From Arbacia lixula (lineage: Eukaryota > Echinodermata > Echinoidea > Arbacioida > Arbaciidae), in the NCBI GenBank assembly GCA_963669155.1, contig OZ022583.1, positions 11,225,116-11,289,115 of the forward strand: 64,000 bases of DNA. Direction: 5' to 3'. Below, in pieces: positions 10,991-22,448 of this stretch (within the stretch, counting starts at the first letter, position 1; each line of letters opens with the position of its first letter). The notes under the pieces are model-generated. The model was given only the letters and a program-made list of their open reading frames with translations. It was not told where the DNA came from and did no database searches. The position numbers and the translations under genes are program-made.

Positions 10991-13900
10991 TGGGAAGGAG
11001 CAGGGAGAGAGCGGGGAGAGAGAGACGGAGAGGGGGAAGAGAGAGTGAGGGGGGAGAATGGGATGAAAAAAGAGACAGGGGAAACAAACAGGGGGGAAGG
11101 GGTAGATAGGGAGAGGAAGAGAGGGCAAGGGGAGGGGATATAGAGAAAAGGCAGAGAGAAAGGGAGGGAAATAGAGTAGGAGAAGGGGAAGAGAGAGAGA
11201 GGGGGTGGGAGAAAGATCAGACACAGGGAGAGATCCGACACACGGACAGAGAAAGAAAAAGAATGGGATAGAAAGTGAGAAAAGAAAGAAATAAGTTGAA
11301 TGAAAGTGTTAAAGCTTTTAACTGAAGGCACTTAATTCATAGTAAACGAGAGCAATTGGACTGCCACGCGGTCGATATATATGCCTCCTCCTCTTTGCTA
11401 GCTCTATTTAGATTATTCTCAGATATTCTGTTTGTTTGGTTGGGAATATTCCAGCGAATTCCTAAGTGAAATGAAAATATGATATTCTGTTTTTTAATGT
11501 TTAGCAAAGTTTGGCAATATTCATTTGACCATTGACCTCTTACTTCTTTGACTTCCAATCTAACCAGTCTGTCTAAATCCATCCTTGTATCCTTGTAATT
11601 CATGTACTATGTTTTCTTGAAATGCATAATTGGATTGTGATTTATTTTGAAAAATATCAATTTGGGGGCAAGTTTCAGCAAATTTTGGCAAAGTTCATAA
11701 ACCTTTGACCTCTGAACTTTCAGGAATTTTACCCAAACTTTCAACAGTCTACCTCCATGAAGTGACACATCTCTGTACCATGTTTTGTTTGAATTGAATC
11801 ATTAGATTTGGATTCAATGTGAAAAATAGCTAATCTTGGCAAAGTTCATTGACTTTTGATATTCTACTTGCTGTCCAGAAATTAAAAAAACATGGGTAAC
11901 TAATGCCATTTTAAACTCAATAAAAAAAAATAACATGCTTTTCACTCTTTTTCATTCTTATCCCACCGAGGAAAACGAAACTAAATACAAAAATATCGCA
12001 ATAAACTCAATTCACTTATTCCCTATTCCAAGAGAAAGTATTTTCATGATAAATTTGATAACTTAAAAAAATAATCTGAGAAACCACTGAAATACATAAC
12101 CCATACTCCATTGCTAACATGTTTAATGACTTCTTTGTCAATGTGGGGCAAAATTTGTCAAACTCTTTACCACAAACCAATGTACATTTCAAGGATTTTA
12201 TGCCTAACGCTTGCAACATTTGTTTTATTTCTTAAGCCTGTCCCTGAACCAGAAGTACAGGGTTGTAGTTCAAATAATCAAAAGTTTTTGTAATGGCAAA
12301 AGCCCGGTTATGACAGCATATCTGTTGATATTGTAAAACCTTGTACATACTTTACTAGTAAACCTTTGGCACACATATGCAATCTGTCAATACAAACTGG
12401 TGTATTCCCCTCCAAAATGAAAATCGCAAAAGTTGTACCTATACTCAAGAAAGGCCCCACTTCAGATTGTAGCAATTATAGACCCATTTCTATCCTTCCA
12501 TTATTCTCCAAGGTACTTGAGAGTGTTGTTTACCATCGCATCTACAATTTCATAGTGTGTAATAATCTCCTTTGTTCCAACCAATACGGGTTTAGAACAA
12601 ATTGCTCTACTGAATTTGCTTTAATCAATCTTCATGATAAAATCCTGAATTATGTAAATCTGAATAAGCATGCAATAGCTATTTTTATGGATTTATCAAA
12701 AGCATCCGATACCCTGTCGCATACAATACTATCATCAAAATTACGTTATTACAGGATTTGGAGCATATCACATCTTTGGTTACAAAGCTATCTAACTGAC
12801 AGAAAACAATATACTGTTTAGATTATAGATTTTAGATATACCGGGCACTGTTTATAACTCGCATACTTATGATTTCAAGTTTCTTACATCTGGTGTACCA
12901 CAGGGTTCAATTCTTGGCCTTTTATCGTTCCTAGTATATATAAATGATATAATAAATTCCTCATCTCTTTTTGACTACGTTCTTTTTGCAGACGACACTG
13001 CTTTGGTTGCCTCTGAGGAAAACTGACTGAGATTCTTTTCAAACTCGCTACCTTCTTATCTCATGCACATGTTTTCATTGAATGCAGAAGTTCATTAATA
13101 CAATACCGGCCAGTCTTTTAGATTCCACATGTGCAAAGTTAAAACAAATACTCTTTCCAAATCAGTCCGTTGCTTAGGTACAGTAACTTGGAATTCATTA
13201 CTAGCCCACATTCAGAATTCTCAGTTAAGTAATTCTTTTAAAAATCAACTTAAAGCATTCCTCCTCTCTAAATATTCTTTACCTGGCACAACATAGAATA
13301 AAGTAAGTTAACAGCTTTAGCTCCCCGGTGTAACTATTTTATTTTCTCTTCACATTCTTTTACACGTGTATACCCAACTTATCAAGCCACTGAGGCTTTT
13401 ATGGGTAAACCTTTTCCTTCATTGTCTATACTTACATATGAATTCTCTATGAATACCCATGTTGTGCTGATTTTTATTAACCGTCACTATTGGCAATCAG
13501 TCACTATTCATTGATATTACCCTATGTTAATTCATATGTTGATGTAATACATGTTTCAATGTTGTATATATATTTTTAATTGTATACATCAAATGAATGA
13601 AATTAATTGATAAATGAATTGAATGTTTCTAGGAATTATGAGAGCCAGTTGTTCAAGGAACACGTGCTGTGTCCCTGTATATGTAACAAAGATTGATGTT
13701 CCAGGCTCCAGTTTAAGTTGTACCACATGGTTCCGCACGAGTGACCAGAAGTACAGATTGTACATATCAAATGAATGAAATTAATTAATAAATGAATTGA
13801 ATGTTTCTAGGAATTATGAGAGCCAGTTGTTCAAGGAACACGTACTGTGTCCCTGTATATGTAACAAAGATTGATGTTCCAGGCTCCAGTTTAAGTTGTA

Positions 13901-14655
13901 CCACATGGTTCCGCACGAGTGACCAGAAGTACAGATTGTACATATCAAATGAATGAAATTATTTAATAAATGAATTGAATGTTTCTCGGAATTATGAGAG
14001 CCAGTTGTTCAAGGAACACGTGCTGTGTCCCTGTATATGTAACAAAGATTGATGTTCCAGGCTCCAGTTTTAGTTGTACCACATGGTTCCGCACGAGTGA
14101 CCAGAAGTACAGATTGTACATATCAAATGAATGAAATTAATCAATAAATGAATTGAATGTTTCTAGGAATTATGAGAGCCAGTTGTTCAAGGAACACATA
14201 CTGTGTCCCTGTATATGTAACAAAGATTGATGTTCCAGGCTCCAGTTTAAGTTGTACCACATGGTTCCGCACGAGTGACCAGAAGTACAGATTGTACATA
14301 TCAAATGAATGAAATTAATCAATAAATGAATTGAATGTTTCTAGGAATTATGAGAGCCAGTTGTTCAAGGAACACAAACTGTGTCCCTGTATATGTAACA
14401 AAGATTGATGTTCCAGGCTCCAGTTTTAGTTGTACCACATGGTTCCGCACGAGTGACCAGAAGTACAGATTGTACATATTAAATGAATGAAATTAATTAA
14501 TAAATGAATTGAATGTTTCTAGGAATTATGAGAGCCAGTTGTTCAAGGAACACGTACTGTGTCCCTGTATATGTAACAAAGATTGATGTTCTAGGCTCCA
14601 GTTTAACTTGTACCACATGATTCCGCACGAGTGACCAGAAGTCACGCGTCGTGCC

Positions 14656-14698
<43 letters not shown>

Positions 14699-17600
14699 GG
14701 AAGTGATACATATACAGTCCGAGAAGTCTACCAGTGACTTGTACAAGGACTCCTAACATCCCTTGTCTATGATACTGTCAACAGATGACGTCTGGGATAT
14801 CACCTTACACGTCCTACCAACTGTGATAAACACGACACCATGGGTGATACCTTGCATGACACGAATGCCCTCTGCTTTCTGACTACTGCAGTCATGATAC
14901 CTTATCATGTGGAAAATTTCACAATGACCCATGAAATCAGGAAAAAGTTGCTAGTATAGTATAGCATACCTTGTACTATGTGTTCATTCATCGAGAACGC
15001 TTCCTTGCTCTCATACATAGTAAACAACATCACATCATACGCATTACGAAACAACAAAGGTCACCTTAGCTCTGAGAGATTTTGCTACTCATACAAATTG
15101 GCTTAAGAATCCACATATACATGTATCTATTTTACAATACCTCCCGGTATGCAATTTAACCTTTTCTGGTCTTTTTTCATTAAGCTAACGAGGATTCTAC
15201 CATTCCGAATAGTGTAACATATTGGCAAAAACGTTTTAAAAATGATTGAACAATACTAGATATGATCATGAATTAAAAAAATATTCTTTAATAAACATTC
15301 AATACTCAGAATTCTTTTTTCCCAAAACACATAGAAGTGATTTACCTGTTTATGTGCCATTTGTGTATTTTTTACATATTTTTTTTTTTACTAATGTACA
15401 TAAATCCCAAGACCTTAATTTTGTCTGGTACAGGATGAGTTACTTTTTTTGTTTTGTTATCCTGCCAATACTGCTCGTCAGTGTACTTACTCTTTTCCTT
15501 CTGTATCCAGTAAAGACACTGTTCTTCCTTTGGTGAGCAGAAGTGCTGAAGGAGAAACAGAGAAACAAGGAAAAATAAATATTCAGCACATCCTGCTTAC
15601 GTATATAGCATGTATTGATTATAGATTCATCAGAGGAAAAATTATATTTTCATACATACCACATAGAGCATACATGTACAAATCAGCTCTGTCTGTTCCA
15701 ATTTGTCTTGTTTGTTACATGCATGGCCAATCCTGTGGAAGGCCTTAAACAGATCTAGATGACTGGGTAATTTGGGATTATCCCCGACAATATTGTTAAC
15801 TCTTTCATGACCACTTGTACGAAGTCAATGGGGTTTTCAAGGACTGGTAAAGTAAGGGTGAACTGTTTATTAGCCACTGCGGCATGTTGGCATTAGCCAT
15901 TAACTCTTGGTATGAAGTTGTGTAGTAAGCCAATGCAGGTTTTTAAGGCCTGGTAATGTAAGGTTTAATACACATATATTTAAATCAGAGCGCCGTTTGT
16001 TCATGTAAAGAGGAGTAAACTTACCATCTCCTTCCCATTTCTTGTGCTTTTTCTTTGAGAGTTTACACCTGTGAAAGAAAGACAAGCGACATTAGCACAA
16101 CATTTTTACAATAGAAAATAATTCCTTCTTTTTATATGGCATATTATAAGTCTGTTGCACATCCTAGTTATCATGTCTTTTTCTAAATAGGACACTGTTG
16201 TAAATATCAAATATTCTCACATGACTGCAAAAAAATCTGGATGTCACTTCACTGTGCATTAAAGGTCCCCTGTCATCAAAATGTATGTCGACTTATGTTG
16301 ATGCAACATAATATGTACATAATAAAATCACGAACTGTTAAATGGAAGTATGTGTCCTATATTTTTAAATAATTTTTCTTTATTTTCTATCAGCACTGAT
16401 AAGCCCCGCCTCCAAAATATCCTCCAACTCAAGATCTCCCCTGTGACATCATCAAAGGTAGAAATTAGCAGGATAATAGATATAATTTATGTACAAACTA
16501 AACATTGCAATGACTTCCTCCACCTGCCCACAAGAGCATCACATTTCTTCATACAATACCATCTAACAACCTTTCATGAGGGAATAATCGTTTCCTTATG
16601 TCAGAAATGTGCTAGCTATGTGATGCTATTATAAGCACTTGCAGGTAGTCATTGCAATGTTTATTTTGTGCATAAATTATGTCTATCATCCTGCTAATTT
16701 CTACCTTTCATGATGTCACAGGGGGAATCTTGAGTTGGAGGATATTTTGGAGGCGGGTCTTACCAGTGCTGAGAAAAAATATAGAAAAATTATTTTAAAA
16801 TAATGGACACATATTCCAATTGAACTGTTAGCGATTTTGTTACATACATATCAAGTTGCATCAACAGAAGTCAACATATATTTTGATGACAGGCACTCTT
16901 TAAGGGACGGCTTTTCTCGATATAGAGTATGGAGCTTACAGAAGTTTCTTACCACATGACATTATAGTAGTGTTGTTGGGGCCCGTCGTCTCTCTCTTTC
17001 TCTTTGCTGGGCACCTGTGCCGGCTGAGAGAGCTGCTTCACAACGCAGGGTTTTCTGTGTGGAACCCCAAATCTTCTCGGTGCCACATTCTGTTTCTTTG
17101 ATTCCTGTCTGTCTTCTCGTTTGGGGGCAAAGTTCTGCAATCCATTATTTTCATCTTTGCCTATACCTTCACAAACACCCTGCTGCTTTCCTTGAAGCTC
17201 GATATCTGTTGATGCAAGAGTGGAACATTCTTTGGTCGATGAAGCTGCTGCCAGATTCTCATCAGGAAGGGGAGATTCCTCCTCAATGTCAACTGCATTG
17301 TTTGTCTGTTCATTTACTTGTTGATCAAGCTTTCCGCAAGCATCCGTCCTGTGCACCGGAGATTGAACATTAGAACTGTCTAAAGCCAACCGCTGATCTT
17401 CACAAGTGCCTTGTTGAACCGATTGTCTGAGAATGTTTGGGGGAGATTGAAGTGTGCCGTGTATATTTGCCACCTTGCTCAGGCCAACTGGGTGAATGCC
17501 AGGACCAGTGTTAGTGACAGGACCAGCATTAGTACCAGGTCTAGCACTAGGTCCAGGACCAGCCACTTCGCTCAGTCCAACCAGGGTAGCACTGGGACCA

Positions 17601-17776
17601 GCATTAGATCTAGCACCAGTATTAGGTTCAGGAACTGCCACCTTGCTCAGTCCAGCTGGGGCAGTTCCAGGACCAACGTTGGTGCCAGGGCTAGCGTTTG
17701 GTGGACGGAAGGGAGGGTTGAACCTGGGTCTCTTGAAGGCAGGGCCCCGCTGAGAAGGTGCAGCCGATCTCCTCAT
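10236..17776 (-). CDS. RAD54B: RAD54B, N-terminal coding exons (gene continues left)
   Basis: RAD54B is a Swi2/Snf2-family DNA translocase that works with RAD51 in homologous recombination in the nucleus. Coding exons in transcript order are 17776-16953 (transcribed exon starts 17789), 16068-16025, 15545-15491 and 10323-10236. All junctions keep frame and have GT-AG ends; total 337 codons. The start MRRSAAPSQ matches the vertebrate RAD54B start. CKLSKKKHKKWEGDA spans exons 2 to 4, and EIGKGSGYRPSEL with VVGGKEIE closes exon 5, all in vertebrate order. Residues ~30-100 are a low-complexity Gly/Pro/Ala stretch with GLSKVA, GLSEVA, GLSKVA repeats, making this N terminus longer than in vertebrates. 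The ATPase domain must lie left of the window; no further exon was found from 1 to 10235. The GTG six codons upstream is not needed as a start. Confidence 0.92.
10330..11250 (+). repeat. ~0.9-kb polypurine tract in RAD54B intron 4
   Basis: The plus strand is almost only A and G for about 900 bp, including a perfect (GA)n run near 10936-10985. It begins directly upstream of the exon 5 acceptor, so on the transcript it is a giant pyrimidine tract. The long minus-strand Ser/Leu/Pro open frames here follow from composition and are not genes. Confidence 0.9.
11251..12049. other. RAD54B intron 4, no separate feature
   Basis: AT-rich intronic sequence. Phrases such as TTCATTGACTTTTGA and AAGTTCATAAACCTTTGACCTCTG recur loosely between 11500 and 11870, suggesting an old diverged repeat with a spacing of roughly 150-180 bp. 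Confidence 0.4.
12050..13310 (+). pseudogene. Dead CR1/Jockey-like LINE fragment
   Basis: Shifted reading frames give pieces of a non-LTR reverse transcriptase: a linker (12110-12290), then fingers/palm with SNYRPISILPLFSKVLE and the DLSKASDT block (12366-12821; the usual F is S). A frameshifted GVPQGS-like region follows and then LFADDTALVASEEN near 12980-13020. The sequence then jumps to the C-terminal TVTWNSLL and FKNQLKAFLLSKY region near 13190-13290. Several frameshifts, stops and a deletion between the FADD block and the tail make it non-functional. It sits sense-plus inside the minus-strand RAD54B intron 4. The clade assignment is approximate. Confidence 0.85.
13576..14640 (+). repeat. 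178-bp satellite, six copies
   Basis: The marker AGAGCCAGTT starts at 13641, 13819, 13997, 14175, 14353 and 14531: exactly 178 bp each time. Copies differ by only a few bases (for example GAACACGTGCTG versus GAACACGTACTG or GAACACAAACTG). Each unit carries a ~45-bp AATGAATGAAATTAAT module that is also the 3' tail of the adjacent LINE. The array ends abruptly at 14640 within GACCAGAAGT. Confidence 0.95.
14660..14697. repeat. (GA)n microsatellite
   Basis: Uninterrupted (GA)n, just after the 178-bp array. Confidence 0.95.
16259..16903. mobile_element. Fold-back MITE copy A (TTAA family)
   Basis: TTAA occurs at both ends (16259-16262 and 16900-16903). The left arm starts AAAGGTCCCCTGTCATCAAA and the right arm is its imperfect reverse complement. 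Almost the whole ~645-bp element is one long palindrome with only a short unpaired centre. It has no coding capacity. TTAA ends fit mobilisation by a piggyBac transposase (inference). It lies in RAD54B intron 2, ending about 50 bp from the exon 2 donor. Confidence 0.88.
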
Positions 17777-18018
17777 GATGCCATCCACCCTAAAGAAAAA
17801 GGGGGAAAGTGTTCATAATGATCAAATTATCTGGTTATTTCAATATTTTCAATTTTCTTTGGTGAATACATAAAATGTACCACTTTACTCCCTTTGGGGG
17901 CTAGTAAAGGATTGGTTTTGAATAATTTAGATGCAGAGTGCTGATCAGCTCAAGTAATGCCATCTTATTTCTGATATGCATGTCCCTACAAAATTCAACT
18001 ACACAACAGTCAGTGGTA

Positions 18019-18100
18019 TTTTTACAAGAAATTTAGGCATACACCCAGTATACGCTATCCTTACTTCTGGGTGTATGCCTAATTTAATTTTTTTTGTAAA
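18019..18100. repeat. Short hairpin-forming inverted repeat
   Basis: The arm AAATTTAGGCATACACCCAG (ending 18048) is complementary to CTGGGTGTATGCCTAATTT (starting 18067), with an ~18-base loop. Pairing continues more loosely outward (TTTTTACAAG against TTTTTTGTAAA). It may be a tiny MITE or a transcribed hairpin upstream of RAD54B. Confidence 0.7.
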
Positions 18101-18946
18101 TTGAAATTACCCAAAAAAAGCCCTTTCACTTAAAGTCAGTGGTCTATTTCTGAGTGATACAAACAAATGCATGATGTAAATTCACAATCAGAAAAAGTTG
18201 CACTTAACAGTTTTATATTTGCTGTTGGTTTTCTTCTGATCCACGTTGAGAACCTTTTCTTCATATTGTCAGAATAAGTAAAATGTTACACCTACATCAG
18301 TACACTGAGCCAAGCTCAAGGGCAAATTCTACAACCAAAACAAACACAAAAATAGGTATGTGGGGCACACCCCGATGCATTCATGAACTGTCAGAATATG
18401 TACGATAATTGTTGTAATTATGCTCATTTATGCATAATATTTGGCAGGGTAAATGAGCACATGAGCATTTACAAGTAATTCTGATTCTAACATGTATGTT
18501 GAACACATTTGAGACGAGAACAGATATTGAAAATACACACCTCTTTTCTTTCACAAAGTTCCTTTGGTGCCTGCATTCAATTTGCCCGCTTTATGGATGC
18601 CTTCAATACATTTTCCTCAGAAAGAATGGAAAATTGTTGATTCTTGCCTCATCGGATTCATCACAAACTATCAAAATACAATTACCCAGAGGTCGAAATT
18701 TTGTCTCCCTTTCATCAAAAAGTTTATTACTTATTATTACTTTTTCTGGGTTTAACTTTATTTCGATTCAATAATGTTGTAAGGACTAACCCACTTACCT
18801 GCATACACCTGTTGATCGATTGATGACAACATGAAATAAATAACATGTGTGTATAATAACGATAATGAATAAACTATTTGAGGTATGAGAGTATTTTTCA
18901 TTAATATATATATGTATATATATATATATTTTTGTTTCATTCTTAC

Positions 18947-19022
18947 CATTCAGAGAAGGAAAGAAAACGTTCTTTCCGCCCCCACACGAGTAGAACGGGA
19001 AGGTTGTGACGACGGAGGGCAT
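18947..19022 (-). promoter_or_regulatory. Candidate RAD54B 5' UTR exon with an upstream ORF
   Basis: A strong donor (AATG then GTAAGAA) ends a GC-rich, CpG-containing block that includes GGGGGCGGAAAG, an Sp1/E2F-like site. RAD54B exon 2 has a clear acceptor 13 bases before its ATG, so a 5' exon is required, and this is the best candidate seen. If spliced, an ATG at 19022 opens a 30-codon upstream ORF whose TGA overlaps the RAD54B start as ATGA. The transcription start is unknown. Confidence 0.4.
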
Positions 19023-19629
19023 GGGAGGGGGAGGGGTTATGGGGAGGTGTAGGGTTCAGGGCCAGATGCTGTTGTTGTTGTTAGAGGATATGAAATATTT
19101 GAGGAATGAGGCCAAGGTGGGGAGGGGGGGGGGTTTATGGAAAATCCTTGTTAATGGCTTCAATTCGACTAGGTTGTATTAATGATTGGCTTTGTGTATT
19201 TGGAAAATTTGTCATGTTATGAATATTTTGACACTACAAAAAAATTGAGTACGTTGAGTTTTATTAGGTGTTATTGTAACACTAAAGGAAAAAAGAGAAA
19301 ATGTAAAGTGTTAACTATATGAGTTTACAATGTATTCATATATTAATTTGTAAGGATATATTGTATTGCCGTATGTATTTTATTTTGTATATCACATGTA
19401 TGAATTGAAGTTGTTGACAAATAAAAACTTCTTAATACAAAAAAAAAATATCACAAAGACATGCAGGAGGTAGATGGTCCAAATAAAAAGTGAAGCTGAC
19501 ATGAGTTATTAACAACAATCTTAAGAGATTCGTAGCTAAAGACATTAATTTGTTCAGCTTCATGTACAAAAGGATGAATTTTGTTTATTATAATTTGTTT
19601 GTTATTTACTTTCACAATCATTCCCAGGC

Positions 19630-20434
19630 GGAGCCGCAGAGTTAGACCCCCAATGGTTACTGACCTAGACTACGTAGACGGTATAGCACTAGTATCAGAC
19701 ATTGCCTCTCGGGCCCAGGAGCTACTTAAAAGAGTTGAACAAGCCGGCTTACGAGTTGGTCTTCATATGAATGCCAAAAAGACAAAGTGCATGGTATTCA
19801 ACCAAGAAGACAATGTTACTATCAACACATCTGAAGGCACAAATCTTGAAGTGGTACTGGATTTCAAACATCTGGGATCCTGGACGGAAAGCAGTATTAA
19901 AGACATCAGCACAAGAAAAGCAAAGGCATGGAAGGCGTGCAATAAGCTCACTGGAAGTCAACTCTTCCCAGAACATCTAAACTAAGGCTCTTCCAAACTA
20001 CAGTAGAAAGTATTCTCCTGTATGGATGTGAGACATGGACTGTGACAACCAAAGTTCGAAAGATGTTAGATGGGTGCTACACAAGGCTATTGCATGAGAG
20101 CAGCCCTTAATGCTAACTGGAAAGATCATAATGAATAACAAAGATTTATATGGAGACCTTCCTAAAGTGAGTGATAAAATCAAGAAAAGACGCCTCCAAT
20201 TTGCTGGTCACTGCATGAGAAGTCCAGGGCAAGTAGTGTCTAATCTAGTGCTATGGAAACCTGTGCAGGGAAAGAGAAGCACTGGAAGACCACGTATAAC
20301 ATATGTGGATGTACTATGCCAAGACACAGGATTGACACTCTCTGAAATGAAGAACAACATGGAGGATCGACGTGTCTGGAGAGCTATCGTTAATGTCAGA
20401 CAGATGTCGCCTGAGTGAGTGAGTGAGTGAGTGA
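19630..20434 (+). pseudogene. RTE-like LINE 3' fragment
   Basis: The first piece (to 19985) carries the RT catalytic region with LDYVDGIALVSD, where YADD is expected; both A and the second D are lost, so it is dead. It is followed by GLHMNAKKTKCMVFN. The second piece (20110-20418) holds the C-terminal RLQFAGHCMRS, GKRSTGRPRITY and DRRVWRAIV blocks. A stop and frame change separate them. The element ends in a (TGAG)n tail, as 3' ends of RTE-type elements often do. The 5' portion is absent. Confidence 0.85.
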
Positions 20435-20809
20435 ATTGAATGCATATATTGTTGTTGTTGTTTTTTTGGTGGAAAAATAAAATTGAATCTTGAATAATTG
20501 CCACCACACCACAATTTTTGTTACGTTCTTTAATGTGTAATAATGTGTTGTTTTAACATCACTATCTGAGACGGAACTGTGTGTTTAATCTAGTCTCATT
20601 CGATGCAAACAATCTTCGTAATATTTGCATAAGCATACGATCATTGTCATTCTGATACAATCGGAGGGTATTTGAGTGCCGGGTTTCAAACTTCTCTCAA
20701 ACATGATTACTCTTTTGAAAGCCCTACATGTTATACTATTGTTTCCTATAACAAAAATGCTTTCTGTTGGTGACAAAGAACACGTGCAGGGCCAGGGGCA
20801 AAGTATTAA

Positions 20810-21265
20810 AGGGATAGTTCACCCTGAAGATAAGTTGGTTTCAATAAAAAACAGAAACATAAAAGAAACATATTAGTGAAGATCTGATGAAAATCGGGCA
20901 AAGGAAAAGAAATTACTAGATTTTGACATTTCAGTTTTGTGACGTCACGTACGTGCAAGGTGCTCTCCCATATGTTGTGTACAATATAGGTACACAAATT
21001 GCTATTTTCTGTTTTTGACAACGGAATGATTTTTTTCATACATGTGTGATTGTACAAACGTATTTCTCATGACGTATCACATGCATAAGGAAAATGCACA
21101 TTTTCGAAAAACACAGCATACAGGGAGAGCACATGACGTCACAAATTCAAATCTATACATGTTTCTTCCCTATCCTTTCACGGATTTTCATCAATATCAC
21201 TTATATGTTTATTTCATCTGTCTGCTTTCATTGAAACGTAAATAAATTCAGGGTGACCTATCCCT
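20810..21265. mobile_element. 456-bp TTAA MITE with 19-bp terminal repeats
   Basis: It is flanked by TTAA at 20806-20809 and 21266-21269. The left end AAGGGATAGTTCACCCTGA and the complement of the right end match at 18 of 19 bases. An inner pair of GACGTCAC motifs is symmetrically placed, so much of the element folds back. It has no ORF and belongs to the same broad family as the degenerate copy near 6.5 kb. Confidence 0.88.
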
Positions 21266-22138
21266 TTAATCATTACCCTACTGGAAGGGAATAATTCTGA
21301 AGAAAAAAACTCAAGTGGGGATTAATCGAAACAGAAAGAGAAAGAGAGGGGAAAGGGGGAGAGAGGGGGGGGGGAGAAGGCGTGAGGGGGGGGGGGGTAG
21401 AAGGGGAAAATGTAAGAGACGTGCTAGATTCGAAGATGATGCAAAAACGGAAAACGGCGCTTTGCAAAAATAGGATCTTTGAAAGGTTGTAACAAAAGCG
21501 CTTGGACGGCCAATGTGTTATGTTTTACCATCGGTAAGCAAATCACCCAAAATGCTGCTTCTGGTACACGCTTCATCCTTCTGGTAACAGTATCATAAAG
21601 AGACTGAAAAGCGACCCTTGCCTTGGAGTGACAATAACCATCTGTACACCGTCATAGCAAGATTGAACCGCATGAGGGCGGTATGGCACAACACACATTG
21701 AGAAGCCAGAACAAAGGCAAAGATTAGGCCTACATTGATTTCATTTTTTTTTTTAAAGAGAAAGTACAAGTGTGCGTCCAGATTATGGTAATCAGTATTT
21801 TGTATACAAACTTGGATATTTGAATTTTAAGTGAGAGATGGTTAAAAGATTTATTTGTGTGAAATCTATATATGCAGATGTTGTACATGTGACTTTGTTT
21901 TATATTCACGGTTGTTGAATTGCTGAAGGTGGCATACGACGGGGTCTGATTGTATTTTTTCAGAAATTGGTCCCCATTTCGTTAACATTATGAATTAATG
22001 AGAAATGATAAAAGTTCTCTTTATTTCTCTTTCTCTATCCCTAGCACTGCATGTCTTTGTTTGTCCATCCTCCCCTCCCTTTAAAAGAAGAGAAACTCTT
22101 TTTGTGCTTCGTCTCTCTAGCCCCCTCCCGTATTTCCC

Positions 22139-22140
22139 AT

Positions 22141-22196
<56 letters not shown>
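22139..22196. repeat. (CT)n microsatellite
   Basis: Almost perfect (CT)n. The plus-strand Ser/Leu frame and minus-strand Arg/Glu frame through it are artefacts. Confidence 0.95.
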
Positions 22197-22200
<4 letters not shown>

Positions 22201-22448
22201 TGTTTGTTTGTATTTATTTCCGAATCAAAATAAAAACACATACAATGTATACAAGTAAAGATGCATATATACAGTATCAGAAACGGAGGATAGCCCAAAT
22301 TCAGCTGTATTAATGAAATACTGCTGTTCTTCCTTGGGGTCCTACATTTACTATAGAGAGAACAACAAGTATTTAACTACGAAAAATAACATATTACATA
22401 CACACAAATCATTAAAAAATCCTATTACCTAATATATATATAAAATAT

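Noticed and set aside
10182-11331. Minus-strand open frames of 301 and 338 codons rich in Ser, Leu and Pro
   Set aside because: They are translations of the purine-only tract. The only real coding part is the 88-bp RAD54B exon 5 at one end.
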